Positions 1 through 6,293 of a DNA stretch of 10,231 nucleotides are shown in pieces. The stretch's first letter is position 1. Every line of letters begins with the position of its first letter. Location: contig CALAMM010000109.1 in assembly GCA_937925775.1 (NCBI GenBank), positions 1 through 10,231 of the forward strand, in the 5' to 3' direction. A program made the position numbers and the translations under genes. This stretch comes from an uncultured Fimbriimonadales bacterium. GTDB taxonomy: Bacteria; Armatimonadota; Fimbriimonadia; Fimbriimonadales; GBS-DC. The notes under the pieces were generated by a model. It had not been told where the DNA came from and did no database searches. It saw only the letters and a list, made by a program, of their open reading frames with translations.

Positions 1-93
1 CACCACTTCCGCGCGTGAGCGTGCGCCTGTGCGCGACTGCCAATCCGCCTCTATCGCGCCGCCTGCCAAAACCACTGCTGTTGTTGCTTCCAT
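1..93 (-). CDS. Partial NTP-transferase (MobA-like) family protein, N-terminus only
   Basis: The first 31 codons of a minus-strand gene are visible; the rest lies beyond the left edge. The start is ATG at 93-91, the first ATG after an in-frame stop at 147-145. A weak purine-rich site (AAAAGAGA) precedes it, and a promoter-like pair lies further upstream (119-148). Residues 5-12 read TAVVLAGG, the nucleotide-binding opening of sugar-phosphate and MobA-type nucleotidyltransferases, which transfer NMP to a phosphorylated or cofactor substrate in the cytoplasm. Residues 24-31 (ARSRAEVV) sit where the family usually has a basic residue, as in PKxL, contacting the triphosphate. The classical GGxGTR glycines are not present, which suggests a divergent subfamily. 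Substrate cannot be told from 31 residues. The family call is recognition of a short motif, so confidence is moderate. Confidence 0.55.
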   Translation of the reverse strand, partial: MEATTAVVLAGGAIEADWQSRTGARSRAEVV

Positions 94-118
94 CGCGTTC
101 TCTTTTTGCGCGCCATGA

Positions 119-148
119 ATCCTACCCTGTCTACGCGCATCGCTTCAA
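119..148 (-). promoter_or_regulatory. Putative promoter of the left-edge nucleotidyltransferase gene
   Basis: Reading the minus strand, TTGAAG (148-143) is followed after 18 bp by TAGGAT (124-119), and GGG directly precedes the -10 box. A transcript would start near 112, giving a leader of about 19 nt before the ATG at 93. The GGG-plus-(-10) form matches other sites in this window. Confidence 0.4.
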
Positions 149-236
149 GCGCGACACCTTTTGTGGCGTTGTGCGTATGGCTTGGACATTCTTGTCCAAG
201 CGTTGCTCGTCGGCGGGGACGCCGACGGTACGCTGG

Positions 237-432
237 GCGACGCCAAGAATGGCGGCGCACCTGTGCGAGTGTGGCTTGGACAATCTTGTCCAAGCACACC
301 CTGTCGGCGAGGACGCCGACGCTACGACGCCACGAATGGCGTCGCACCTGTGCGAGTGTGGCTTGGACAGTCTTGTCCAAGCGTTGTTCGTCGGCGGGGA
401 CGGTGGTGTTGCGACGCCAAGAAAGGCGTCGC
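237..432. repeat. Hairpin family C: inverted repeat with A-rich 6-nt loop
   Basis: Copies lie at 237-258 (one arm mismatch), 325-344 and 411-432. The core is CGCC, a 6-nt loop (AAGAAT, ACGAAT or AAGAAA), then GGCG, extended by GCGA/TCGC-type outer arms. A relative with other outer arms occurs at 2663-2684. Confidence 0.75.
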
Positions 433-505
433 ACCTGCGCGAGTGTGGCTTGGACAATCTTGTCCAAGCAAGGCTCGTCGGCGGGGACGCCGACGCTACA
501 GCGGG

Positions 506-529
506 TGCGACGACATTCCTGTCGTCGCA
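506..529. repeat. Hairpin with family A core and different outer arms
   Basis: 10-bp arms TGCGACGACA and TGTCGTCGCA enclose the loop TTCC. The inner GACA/TGTC pairing and pyrimidine loop are as in family A, but the outer arms are replaced by another complementary pair. It nearly matches the hairpin at 2613-2640, 2.1 kb away. Confidence 0.8.
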
Positions 530-716
530 GAACCCGTCAGCAGGACGCTCCCAGTGGCTTGGACAGTCTTGTCCAAGCATAGTTCGCGATGTGGCTTGGA
601 CATTCTTGTCCAGGCACGCTTTGTCGGCGAGGACGCCGACACTACGAGTTTATGCTTCGTCGGCGGGGCGTCGACGCTACGAGCGGGAGGGCGTCCGTTC
701 ACTTTCGCGGACAGAC

Positions 717-745
717 TAAACAGGATTCCCATTAGTGGGTATAGA
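717..745 (+). promoter_or_regulatory. Putative cstA promoter
   Basis: TAAACA (717-722) lies 17 bp upstream of TATAGA (740-745), and GGG directly precedes the -10 box. Transcription would start near 752, leaving a leader of about 10 nt before ATG 762. This site also argues against a GTG start at 735, which would lie upstream of the transcript. Confidence 0.45.
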
Positions 746-761
746 ATTAGAGCCTTTGAGT

Positions 762-2465
762 ATGAATGCGCTATTGATTCTGCTGGGTGCTATGGTGTTG
801 TTCGCGCTGGCATATCGCTGGTATGGTCGGTGGCTGGTGCAGCGGGTATTTCCCATCGATGATACCGAGCCAACGCCAGCGCATACCTTGCGTGACGGGC
901 GCGATTTTGTTCCCGCGCCGCCGCTGGTGGTGTTCGGGCATCACTTCGCCTCTATTGCGGGGTTAGGGCCGCTGCTGGGACCTGCGATTGCGGTCATCTG
1001 GGGCTGGCTTCCCGCACTCCTGTGGATTTTGTTTGGCAGTATCTTTGTGGGTGCGGTGCATGATTTGGGCTGTCTCTATAGTTCGATGCGCAATCGGGCG
1101 CGTAGCGTGGCGGATTTGGCGTACGATGTGGCGGGCACACGGGCACGAGCGCTGTTTTTGCTGTTTGGGATCTTTGCGATCGCGTTGGCGATGGGCGTGT
1201 TTGTGATTAACATCGCGAACCTGTTTGCGCCAGGTGCTGGGGGCGCAGAGGGCGGGCATGTGCCAGAGGCAGTGCTTCCCAGCACCGCGTTAGTCGTGCT
1301 GGCACTCGGCGTGGGTGTCCTGTTCTATCGGTATCGCGTGTCGCTGGTGAAACTCACTCTGCCTGCGCTTTTGCTGAGCCTCATATTCGTATGGCTGGGG
1401 GTGCGGTACCCGCTCACGACACTGTTTGGTGTGGCACTCACGGCGAACTTGTGGGTCTACTTATTGTTGGGCTATGCGCTTGTGGCGACGCTGTTGCCCG
1501 TGTGGTTGCTGTTGCAGCCGCGGGACTACCTGAACTCGTTCCAGCTGTTTTTGGGGATGGGGCTGCTCCTGGTGGGTGCGCTGGTTGGCGGGTTCACTAT
1601 GACCGCGCCTGCTGTTAATCCTGCGCCTCAGGGTGCGCCGCCGATGTTCCCCCTATTGTTCATCACGATTGCCTGTGGCGCGGTTTCGGGGTTCCACTCG
1701 CTGGTGGCATCTGGCACGACGGTGCGCCAGGTCGATAAGGCGCGCGATGCGCTGCCGATTGGCTACGGCGCGATGCTGATGGAGGGGTTGCTGGCGACGC
1801 TCGCGTTGCTGGCGGTGGCGGCAGGGTTAGGGAGCGAGTGGCAGGCACGCTATCCCGACTGGCTAACGGCAGGAAAGAGCGCGCTGGCGAACTTTGTGCA
1901 TGGCGCGGGCGCGATGGTCAGCGCGGTCGGCATCCCGCTTGAGGTTGCGAAGGTGTTCGTGGCGACGGTTGCAGTAGGCTTTGCGCTCACCACGCTGGAC
2001 ACGGGCGCGCGACTGGTTCGCTACAACCTGCAGGAGTTGGGGCGAGCGTGGCGCGTCTCACCGCTGGAGAACCCCTTCACAACGACCCTGCTGGCGGTGG
2101 GGCTGATCGGTTTCTTTGCCTTGCTGAAAGCCCCTGATCCCATTACAGGCGAGCTGAAGTCGGTCGGCGCGCTGCTGTGGCAGCTGTTCGGGGCGTCGAA
2201 TCAGCTGCTGGCGGCGCTGGCATTGCTGGTAGTCTCGCTCTACTTGCGCTCGCTGGGACGCCCAACGCTTTACACCCTGCTGCCGATGGGCTTTATGCTA
2301 ACCGCGACACTCACCGCGCTGCTGATTGGGATACGCAACTTCGCCAGTCAGGGCAACACGGTGTTGTTGGGGGTCAGCGTGGTGATTTTCGCGTTGGCGG
2401 TCTGGCTGGTGGGCGAGGCGTTTGTGGCATGGCGGCGCGGGCGAGCCACGGCGACCGTGCAGTAG
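762..2465 (+). CDS. cstA: CstA-family carbon starvation / peptide-pyruvate transporter
   Basis: This 567-residue, strongly hydrophobic inner-membrane protein belongs to the CstA family, whose members import peptides or pyruvate when carbon is scarce. Family signatures are clear: GHHFASIAGLGPLLGPAIA (59-77), WGWLPALLWILFGSIFVGAVHD (80-101), LLQPRDYLNSF (250-260), ITIACGAVSGFHSLVASGTT (301-320), TTLDTGARLVRY (410-421) and LWQLFGASNQLLAA (472-485). It is shorter than the roughly 700-residue Escherichia coli CstA but holds both halves of the fold, with many membrane segments. ATG 762 is chosen over an in-frame GTG at 735 because a -10-like box lies at 740-745. The ribosome site is weak (TTGAG). 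It is transcribed alone, away from the hairpin cluster, and ends in a repeat-filled gap facing the SLH gene. Substrate (peptide or pyruvate) cannot be decided from sequence alone. Confidence 0.93.
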   Translation: MNALLILLGAMVLFALAYRWYGRWLVQRVFPIDDTEPTPAHTLRDGRDFVPAPPLVVFGHHFASIAGLGPLLGPAIAVIWGWLPALLWILFGSIFVGAVHDLGCLYSSMRNRARSVADLAYDVAGTRARALFLLFGIFAIALAMGVFVINIANLFAPGAGGAEGGHVPEAVLPSTALVVLALGVGVLFYRYRVSLVKLTLPALLLSLIFVWLGVRYPLTTLFGVALTANLWVYLLLGYALVATLLPVWLLLQPRDYLNSFQLFLGMGLLLVGALVGGFTMTAPAVNPAPQGAPPMFPLLFITIACGAVSGFHSLVASGTTVRQVDKARDALPIGYGAMLMEGLLATLALLAVAAGLGSEWQARYPDWLTAGKSALANFVHGAGAMVSAVGIPLEVAKVFVATVAVGFALTTLDTGARLVRYNLQELGRAWRVSPLENPFTTTLLAVGLIGFFALLKAPDPITGELKSVGALLWQLFGASNQLLAALALLVVSLYLRSLGRPTLYTLLPMGFMLTATLTALLIGIRNFASQGNTVLLGVSVVIFALAVWLVGEAFVAWRRGRATATVQ

Positions 2466-2491
2466 CCCCTACCTCACAGCGTGTGGACGCG

Positions 2492-2580
2492 CTCTCGCGT
2501 TGCGGGAGAGGGGCGTGAACGCCGATGGATGCAGCCAGCTCCCTCGCCCACGCAGCGGGAGAGGGGGTTGGGGGTGAGGG
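2492..2580. repeat. GC-rich intergenic repeat (CCCTCACCCCCAACCCC type)
   Basis: In the gap between cstA and the SLH gene, two related G-rich stem-forming segments occur: 2492-2510 (CTCTCGC...GCGGGAGAG) and 2540-2566 (CCCTCGCC...GGGAGAGGG). They are followed by GGGGTTGGGGGTGAGGG (2564-2580). Sequences of this kind recur between genes in many GC-rich bacterial genomes. No coding potential is supported here. Confidence 0.6.
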
Positions 2581-2612
2581 TAATCCGCTCACTTTCCCCG
2601 ATTGAATCTGAG

Positions 2613-2640
2613 GGTGCGACGACACTCTTGTCGTCGCACC
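2613..2640. repeat. Perfect 12-bp hairpin between convergent genes
   Basis: Arms GGTGCGACGACA and TGTCGTCGCACC form a perfect 12-bp stem with a CTCT loop. The inner stem and loop match hairpin family A. It sits 148 bp after the cstA stop and 73 bp beyond the SLH gene stop, so it could end or protect transcripts from both sides. No T-run follows on either strand, so it is not a canonical intrinsic terminator. Confidence 0.75.
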
Positions 2641-2662
2641 ACGACGACAACAGAAGGTAGGC

Positions 2663-2684
2663 ACAACGCCCAGAACGGCGTTGT
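2663..2684. repeat. Hairpin related to family C between convergent genes
   Basis: 8-bp arms ACAACGCC and GGCGTTGT enclose the loop CAGAAC. The CGCC/GGCG inner stem and A-rich 6-nt loop match family C, while the outer arms are ACAA/TTGT and not GCGA/TCGC. It may act as a 3'-end structure for the SLH gene transcript, 30 nt past its stop. Confidence 0.7.
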
Positions 2685-2714
2685 ACCCCGATGCATGCGC
2701 GACTTCCGTCGGTG

Positions 2715-4622
2715 TCAGAAGTTGTACCTGAGGTTGGTTGCAAACACGCCCGCGCGGTTGCCAGCAGGGCTGGGACCACCGCTCAACAGCGCGACGCCCT
2801 TGCCGTCCGTGTTGATGTATTGGTACAGGAGATTGAACTCGATGTTCTGCCCGAGATCGTAGGAGGCACGCAGGGTAAGGTAGTTCCACTCGGGCTTGCC
2901 ACGCTGACCGTTGAGCGCGAGGCTATTGATCTCCCAGCCGACATTCTCATAAGTGAGGTGGAACCGCCAGCGTGGAGTGTAGCGATAGTTTGCCTCCAGC
3001 AACACGCGCCGCATCCGATCACGACTCTGATACCCGCGGTTGAGCGGCAGCTTGGCGGTTCCCGTGTAAAAGTCGGCGGTAAGGCGCAGTGTCAGGTTAT
3101 CCGCAGCCTGATAGGTCGTGTTCAGGTAAGTTCCTTTCAGGTCGGAGGGATTATAAAGGTAGCCGATTCGCCCCCAGTTGCCAGGCGCAACGAAGTAGGG
3201 TTCGATCTCGCGGTAGCCAATCAGCGCGTCCCAGCGCTCTGTGAAGCGGTAGCCTGCGCTGATATCGAACGCCTTGTTGCGACTGCCCACGACGCGATTG
3301 TCGCCCCGCATCAGGTGGCTCAGCGCGTACTCGAAGCGTATATCGACCTCGCTGACAGTCGCCTGCAGATCGAATCCCAGCACATCCACGCGGTTGACAT
3401 CCGTGCGGACATTGTTGACGAGGTGGTTGAAGGCGCGATTACGCCCGACTCCCGCGGCGAAGTAGGTTGCGCCCAGTTGCACGGGGTAGCCCGTGATGCT
3501 GAACGGATAGTTCATGCGCACGCCTGCGAGCTGGTCAGCAGGTGCGCTCACGGAAGCGTTGTGGTTGGCGAAGTGGATGGGGAAAAAGCGGGTGGTGTTC
3601 GAGCGGATGCCGTAGCTGCTGAGAAAGAACGCTTGAGCGCTCAGCCTGCCGAAAGTCGCGCTTAGCACCGCGCCGTCCGCCCGATGCGCTCGGTCGCGAT
3701 ACCGCTCGAAGTCAAGGTAGTAGTCCGGCTCGATGCGCTGGAAGGTGTAGGGGGTGAGCTTGAGCGGCACGCGCCCGACCTGTGCCAGAATTTGGGTTCC
3801 GAACAGTTCCAGCGGCGCGGTGATGTACGCTTCCCAGACGGCGATATCCGTTGCCCCCACGCTGTAGGCGTTCGTATTGAGTCGCTGGGAGTCGGCAAGG
3901 CGCGTCGCCTCGCGCGTGTAGGGCAGGTAGTTGCCGACGATGAGGGTCGCTTTCGCGTCGACCTGCTCGTGGATGGGCATGTCGATATTCACGCCCAGCT
4001 CGTGCAGCACGCCCACGCTCTGTAGGAACTTGCCTGTGGGGTTAATCGCGTTGCCGTTGAGGGTAAACGCGCTACGCCCGTCGTAGCTGTGCGTGCCGAA
4101 CACCGCGAGGGTCACATCGCCTGTGAGACGGCTCTTGCGTCGCTCTTCGAGGCGAATGCGCTCTTCAAGGCTTGCCAGCTCGCGTCGCAGGTCGCGCATG
4201 CTTATGCTCAGCGCGCTCAACTCAGGTTCGAACTCTTGCGCGAGGCGTTGCAGGGTCTCTACTGCGCTGCGCAGCTGTTGCAGCTCGCGTACCGTCTGCT
4301 GCAGCTCTTGAACCTGTCGCTCTTGGGGCAGCGGTTGAGTGGCTTGCTCAGGGGATGGGGCAAGCTGGTTTAGGCGAGCCTCCACTTCCCGTATGCGCCC
4401 CTCCATCACGCGATAGGCGCGTGCAATCGCTTGGGCGAACTCCGCGCGGGTAATCCGACGGTTCGGCTTGAACTCGCCGTCGGGGAAACCTTCCAGAATG
4501 CGCAGTCGCACCAACTCACGAATCGCCTGATACGCCCAGTGCCCAGGCGGCACATCACGCATCTGAGTCCATGCAGTTGCGAACAACAATCCCGCCGTGA
4601 TCAAAAGTACGCCTGTCCGCAT
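2715..4622 (-). CDS. SLH-domain outer-membrane beta-barrel (porin-like) protein
   Basis: This 635-residue protein starts at ATG 4622, 5 nt after a strong Shine-Dalgarno (AAGGAGGA). Residues 1-20 are a signal peptide. Residues 21-70 are one S-layer homology domain: DVPPGHWAYQAI, then GFPDGEFKPNRRITRAEFAQ. Residues 72-165 form a Q/E/R-rich coiled coil, and 166-635 are alternating amphipathic strands rich in Y, R and aromatics, ending in NLRYNF, a beta-barrel C-terminal signal with final phenylalanine. This layout is known from SLH porins of Thermus, Deinococcus, cyanobacteria and related groups. The SLH domain binds wall polymers and the barrel sits in the outer membrane, so the protein joins the two and may pass small solutes. 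It is transcribed alone, divergently from the zinc-ribbon gene. Pore selectivity cannot be predicted. Confidence 0.9.
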   Translation of the reverse strand: MRTGVLLITAGLLFATAWTQMRDVPPGHWAYQAIRELVRLRILEGFPDGEFKPNRRITRAEFAQAIARAYRVMEGRIREVEARLNQLAPSPEQATQPLPQERQVQELQQTVRELQQLRSAVETLQRLAQEFEPELSALSISMRDLRRELASLEERIRLEERRKSRLTGDVTLAVFGTHSYDGRSAFTLNGNAINPTGKFLQSVGVLHELGVNIDMPIHEQVDAKATLIVGNYLPYTREATRLADSQRLNTNAYSVGATDIAVWEAYITAPLELFGTQILAQVGRVPLKLTPYTFQRIEPDYYLDFERYRDRAHRADGAVLSATFGRLSAQAFFLSSYGIRSNTTRFFPIHFANHNASVSAPADQLAGVRMNYPFSITGYPVQLGATYFAAGVGRNRAFNHLVNNVRTDVNRVDVLGFDLQATVSEVDIRFEYALSHLMRGDNRVVGSRNKAFDISAGYRFTERWDALIGYREIEPYFVAPGNWGRIGYLYNPSDLKGTYLNTTYQAADNLTLRLTADFYTGTAKLPLNRGYQSRDRMRRVLLEANYRYTPRWRFHLTYENVGWEINSLALNGQRGKPEWNYLTLRASYDLGQNIEFNLLYQYINTDGKGVALLSGGPSPAGNRAGVFATNLRYNF

Positions 4623-4649
4623 CGTCTCCTCCTTGAGTGAGTAGCGTCT

Positions 4650-4658
4650 ATAATACCC
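4650..4658 (-). promoter_or_regulatory. Putative extended -10 promoter of the SLH gene
   Basis: On the minus strand GGG (4658-4656) is followed by TATTAT (4655-4650), 27 nt before the ATG at 4622, for a predicted leader of about 21 nt. No convincing -35 is seen. It faces away from a second GGG-(-10) site 15 bp off. Confidence 0.5.
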
Positions 4659-4667
4659 GTTTCTGCT

Positions 4668-4676
4668 GGGTATACT
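4668..4676 (+). promoter_or_regulatory. Putative extended -10 promoter of the zinc-ribbon / epimerase pair
   Basis: GGGTATACT: the -10 box TATACT lies at 4671-4676, with a likely transcript start near 4683 and the ATG at 4702. With the opposing site at 4650-4658 it forms an inverted repeat (ATACCC ... GGGTAT), so RNA polymerase could probably use only one direction at a time. Confidence 0.5.
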
Positions 4677-4701
4677 GGAGCGGGCTTTCGGGAGAGCATC
4701 G

Positions 4702-5085
4702 ATGGCGCGATGTCTGCACTGTGGCGTGGAGATAGACAACACGCAAACGCTTTACTGTCCGCGTTGTAGGGCGTTTGTGGGGAGTGGCACGACGACACCG
4801 ACTTCCCCTGCGAGAGGAAGCGACGATTTTCTGTCTCACCTTATACCTGCGCGGAATACGCCTGCACTGGTGGGATACTACTTGGGAGTGTTCAGCCTTA
4901 TTCCGTGTCTGGGCGTCATCCTTGCGCTGTTCGCCTTGGGGTTCGGGATTACAGGACTCCGCAAGGCACACGAGGCTGGGGTTGGTCGTGTTCATGCGAT
5001 TGTTGCTATCGCGCTGGGCGGCCTCTCGCTACTGGCGCATCTGCTCTGCATAGCGGGCGGGTTCGTGGCTCTTGGCTCAGGGTAG
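4702..5085 (+). CDS. Zinc-ribbon DUF4190-like membrane protein
   Basis: A 127-residue protein. Residues 4-22 hold CxxC-11-CxxC (C4, C7, C19, C22), a zinc ribbon. A polar Ser/Thr/Pro linker (26-50) follows, then two membrane segments (about 55-84 and 98-124) separated by GLRKAHEAGVGRVHA. The pattern ALVGYYLGVFSLIPCLGVIL ... GLRKA ... HAIVAIALGGL is typical of DUF4190 proteins, which are inner-membrane proteins of unknown role. The start ATG has a good ribosome site (GGAGAG, 5 nt upstream). The stop is 3 nt before the epimerase start, so the two are almost surely co-transcribed, although no functional link is known. The protein's biochemical function is not known. Confidence 0.85.
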   Translation: MARCLHCGVEIDNTQTLYCPRCRAFVGSGTTTPTSPARGSDDFLSHLIPARNTPALVGYYLGVFSLIPCLGVILALFALGFGITGLRKAHEAGVGRVHAIVAIALGGLSLLAHLLCIAGGFVALGSG

Positions 5086-5088
5086 AGT

Positions 5089-5994
5089 ATGAGAATTCTC
5101 GTAGCAGGCGGTAGCGGATTCATTGGGCAGGCGATGCTGCGGGCGTGGGCACCTCAGCATTCCCTCGCTGTGTTGACGCGCAATCCCGACAAGGCGCACC
5201 TCCCCGAAGGTGTCCAAGCCGTCGGCTGGGACGCGCGAACGCTCGGAGAGTGGACCCACTCTCTCGAAAACGCCGACGCCCTCATCAATCTTGCAGGCGA
5301 GCCGATTGCGCAGCGGTGGACGCCTGAAGTGAAGCGACGCCTCTGGGACAGTCGCGTGAAGACCACCGAGTTGCTCGCGCAGGCGATACAGCGAATCGCC
5401 ACACCCCCGCGCGTGATGCTGCAGGCATCGGCTATCGGGATTTACGACCAGAGTCCCGACACCGTCGCGGACGAAGACAGTCCCGCGGGAGCGGGTTTTT
5501 TGGCGGACTTGGGCAAGGCGTGGGAGGCGGCGGCGGCATCGGTGCAGGAGCGTGGTGTGCGCTTGTGTTGGATGCGTATCGGCGTCGTGCTGGGTGCAGG
5601 CGGCGGCGCTCTGGAGCGGATGCTCACGCCGTTCAAACTTGGCGTGGGCGGCCCGATTGGCTCGGGCAAGCAGTGGCTCTCGTGGATCCACCTTGACGAT
5701 GTGGTGGGCGCCGCGGCGTTTTTGCTGGAGCGTGAGGATTTGTCGGGCGCGTTCAACTTCACAGCGCCGAACCCTGTAACGATGCAGGAGTTTGCGAAGA
5801 CGCTGGGTAGGGTACTCCTGCGTCCTGCGCTGTTGCGCGTGCCCGCGTTCGCGCTCCGCTGGATGCTGGGCGAGGCGGCGGAGTTCCTGCTGCAAGGCTC
5901 GCGCGTGCTGCCCAAACGCCTGCAGGACGCGGGCTACCCGTTTCGCTATCCGACACTGGAGACGGCGCTGCGCAGCCTGCTGGGATCGGAGTAA
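5089..5994 (+). CDS. TIGR01777 / SDR39U1-family NAD(P)-dependent epimerase-like protein
   Basis: A 301-residue cytoplasmic Rossmann-fold protein of the atypical SDR family often called sugar-nucleotide epimerase (YfcH, SDR39U1). The nucleotide-binding loop is GGSGFIG (7-13). Family blocks follow in order: LINLAGEPIAQRWTPEVKRRLWDSRVKTTELL, SAIGIY, RIGVVLGAGGGAL, the WIHLDDVVGA motif, and the DUF1731-like C-terminus (PAFALRWMLGEAAEFLLQGSRVLP). Length fits the family. The usual Tyr-Gly after SAxG is replaced by Tyr-Asp. Catalytic activity of the family is poorly defined, so a specific reaction should not be assumed. It is second in a pair with the zinc-ribbon gene. A GGTAGAG ribosome site overlaps that gene's stop. 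The 3' end lies 6 bp from the convergent SRP RNA. Confidence 0.9.
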   Translation: MRILVAGGSGFIGQAMLRAWAPQHSLAVLTRNPDKAHLPEGVQAVGWDARTLGEWTHSLENADALINLAGEPIAQRWTPEVKRRLWDSRVKTTELLAQAIQRIATPPRVMLQASAIGIYDQSPDTVADEDSPAGAGFLADLGKAWEAAAASVQERGVRLCWMRIGVVLGAGGGALERMLTPFKLGVGGPIGSGKQWLSWIHLDDVVGAAAFLLEREDLSGAFNFTAPNPVTMQEFAKTLGRVLLRPALLRVPAFALRWMLGEAAEFLLQGSRVLPKRLQDAGYPFRYPTLETALRSLLGSE

Positions 5995-6000
5995 GGAGGA

Positions 6001-6276
6001 TGCGGTCGCGCACTGGCTGTCGACGGCGTTTTGCGCGGCGTCGCGTCGCCACCCGCTCCCATCGGGGGGCTTGCGGCACACGGGGAAACGACTTACCGTT
6101 GCTTCCTTCCGGACCTGGCGGGGTTCACCGTCCCTCCGTTGCGCAAGTCCCGATGCTCCACACGGGCGCGTGCGCGCGTTTCGCGTAAACCGTCCCGCCT
6201 CGAGCCAGAGTTCAGCCCTGCTATGGCGGGTTGCAGGTACAGGGAACCGCCAGCTCCCCGCTTAGCGCGACCGCAT
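6001..6276 (-). ncRNA. ffs: Signal recognition particle RNA, large type with Alu domain
   Basis: On the minus strand, 6119-6101 reads GCCAGGTCCGGAAGGAAGC, the near-invariant helix-8 tip with GGAA tetraloop that binds Ffh. Upstream, GGGGAGCTGGCGGTTCCC (6259-6242) and CCTGTACCTGCAA (6243-6231), with CATAGCAGGGC (6225-6215), match the Alu domain of Bacillus-type 6S SRP RNA. The ends close in an 11-bp stem: TGCGGTCGCGC (6275-6265) pairs with GCGCGACCGCA (6011-6001). This fixes a size of about 275 nt. The RNA is the scaffold for co-translational membrane targeting of nascent proteins, such as the membrane proteins nearby. A -10-like box lies 7 nt before the 5' end. Open frames on both strands here are chance products. 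No intrinsic terminator follows, so 3' processing is likely. Confidence 0.95.
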
Positions 6277-6281
6277 ACAAA

Positions 6282-6290
6282 AGTGTACCC
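6282..6290 (-). promoter_or_regulatory. Putative SRP RNA promoter
   Basis: On the minus strand GGG (6290-6288) is followed by TACACT (6287-6282). The start predicted 6-7 nt downstream coincides with the 5' end of the SRP RNA stem at 6275-6276, which supports the box independently. A -35 element is not evident. Confidence 0.55.
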
Positions 6291-6293
6291 GAT

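Larger units (their letters stand above)
180..615. repeat. Hairpin family A: 22-bp inverted repeat, six copies
   Basis: Copies lie at 180-201, 274-295, 361-382, 448-469, 557-578 and 594-615. Each has 9-bp arms GCTTGGACA and TGTCCAAGC around a 4-nt loop NTCT, where N is T, A, G, A, G, T in order. Five copies have perfect arms. The last has one change, CAGGC for CAAGC. The unit is nearly palindromic, so it could fold in RNA from either strand or form a cruciform in DNA. Confidence 0.9.
209..675. repeat. Hairpin family B: 18-bp GC-rich inverted repeat, six copies
   Basis: Copies lie at 209-226, 303-320, 390-407 (right arm degenerate), 477-494, 623-640 and 659-675 (shortened loop). The intact form has 7-bp arms GTCGGCG and CGCCGAC around a loop GGGA or AGGA. 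Most copies are followed by GCTACG or a close variant. A diverged copy is found inside the protease gene at 8498-8525. Confidence 0.85.
180..682. repeat. Intergenic mosaic of three interleaved hairpin repeat families
   Basis: This 500-bp stretch lies between the divergent nucleotidyltransferase and cstA promoters and is built almost wholly from short inverted repeats. The ordered unit is hairpin A, hairpin B, hairpin C, then a linker CACCTGTGCGAGTGTG. Hairpin A starts at 180, 274, 361, 448, 557 and 594, so unit lengths are 94, 87, 87, 109 and 37. The two 87-bp units are the best preserved. The 109-bp unit has hairpin C replaced by a different hairpin (506-529), and the 37-bp unit has lost B and C. 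Long frames open across the region on both strands, but they only translate the repeat (AWTxLSK, GLDNLVQA and similar) and are not genes. The arrangement resembles REP/BIME-type clusters. I do not recognise a named family, and no transposase is nearby. Confidence 0.85.

Noticed and set aside
180..682. CRISPR array
   Set aside because: Repeat spacing is irregular (37-109 bp), the sequence between A hairpins is itself repeated and not unique, and no cas genes are present.
735..761. Upstream GTG start for cstA adding nine residues
   Set aside because: A -10-like box at 740-745 would lie inside this extension, there is no ribosome site before 735, and family members begin close to the chosen Met.
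15..862. Several long open frames on both strands (for example 15-719 plus, 161-862 plus, 131-580 minus)
   Set aside because: They only translate the tandem hairpin repeats in different frames, giving repeated AWTxLSK, GLDxLVQA and LDKxVQA peptides. They have no ribosome sites and no domain, and overlap the promoter regions.
2613..2640. Canonical Rho-independent terminator
   Set aside because: The hairpin is strong, but no T-tract follows it on either strand and it belongs to the dispersed hairpin family, so it is listed as a repeat.
2374..2889. Minus-strand open frames across the gap after cstA (2374-2889 and 2474-2779)
   Set aside because: They run through GC-rich repeats and overlap the ends of both real genes out of frame. 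No homology or ribosome site is visible.
5208..5232. Repeat fragment in the epimerase gene (GTCCAAGCCGTCGGCTGGGACGC)
   Set aside because: It looks like a join of hairpin A and B ends, but it encodes VQAVGWDAR, which is a normal conserved stretch of this epimerase family, so chance similarity is more likely.
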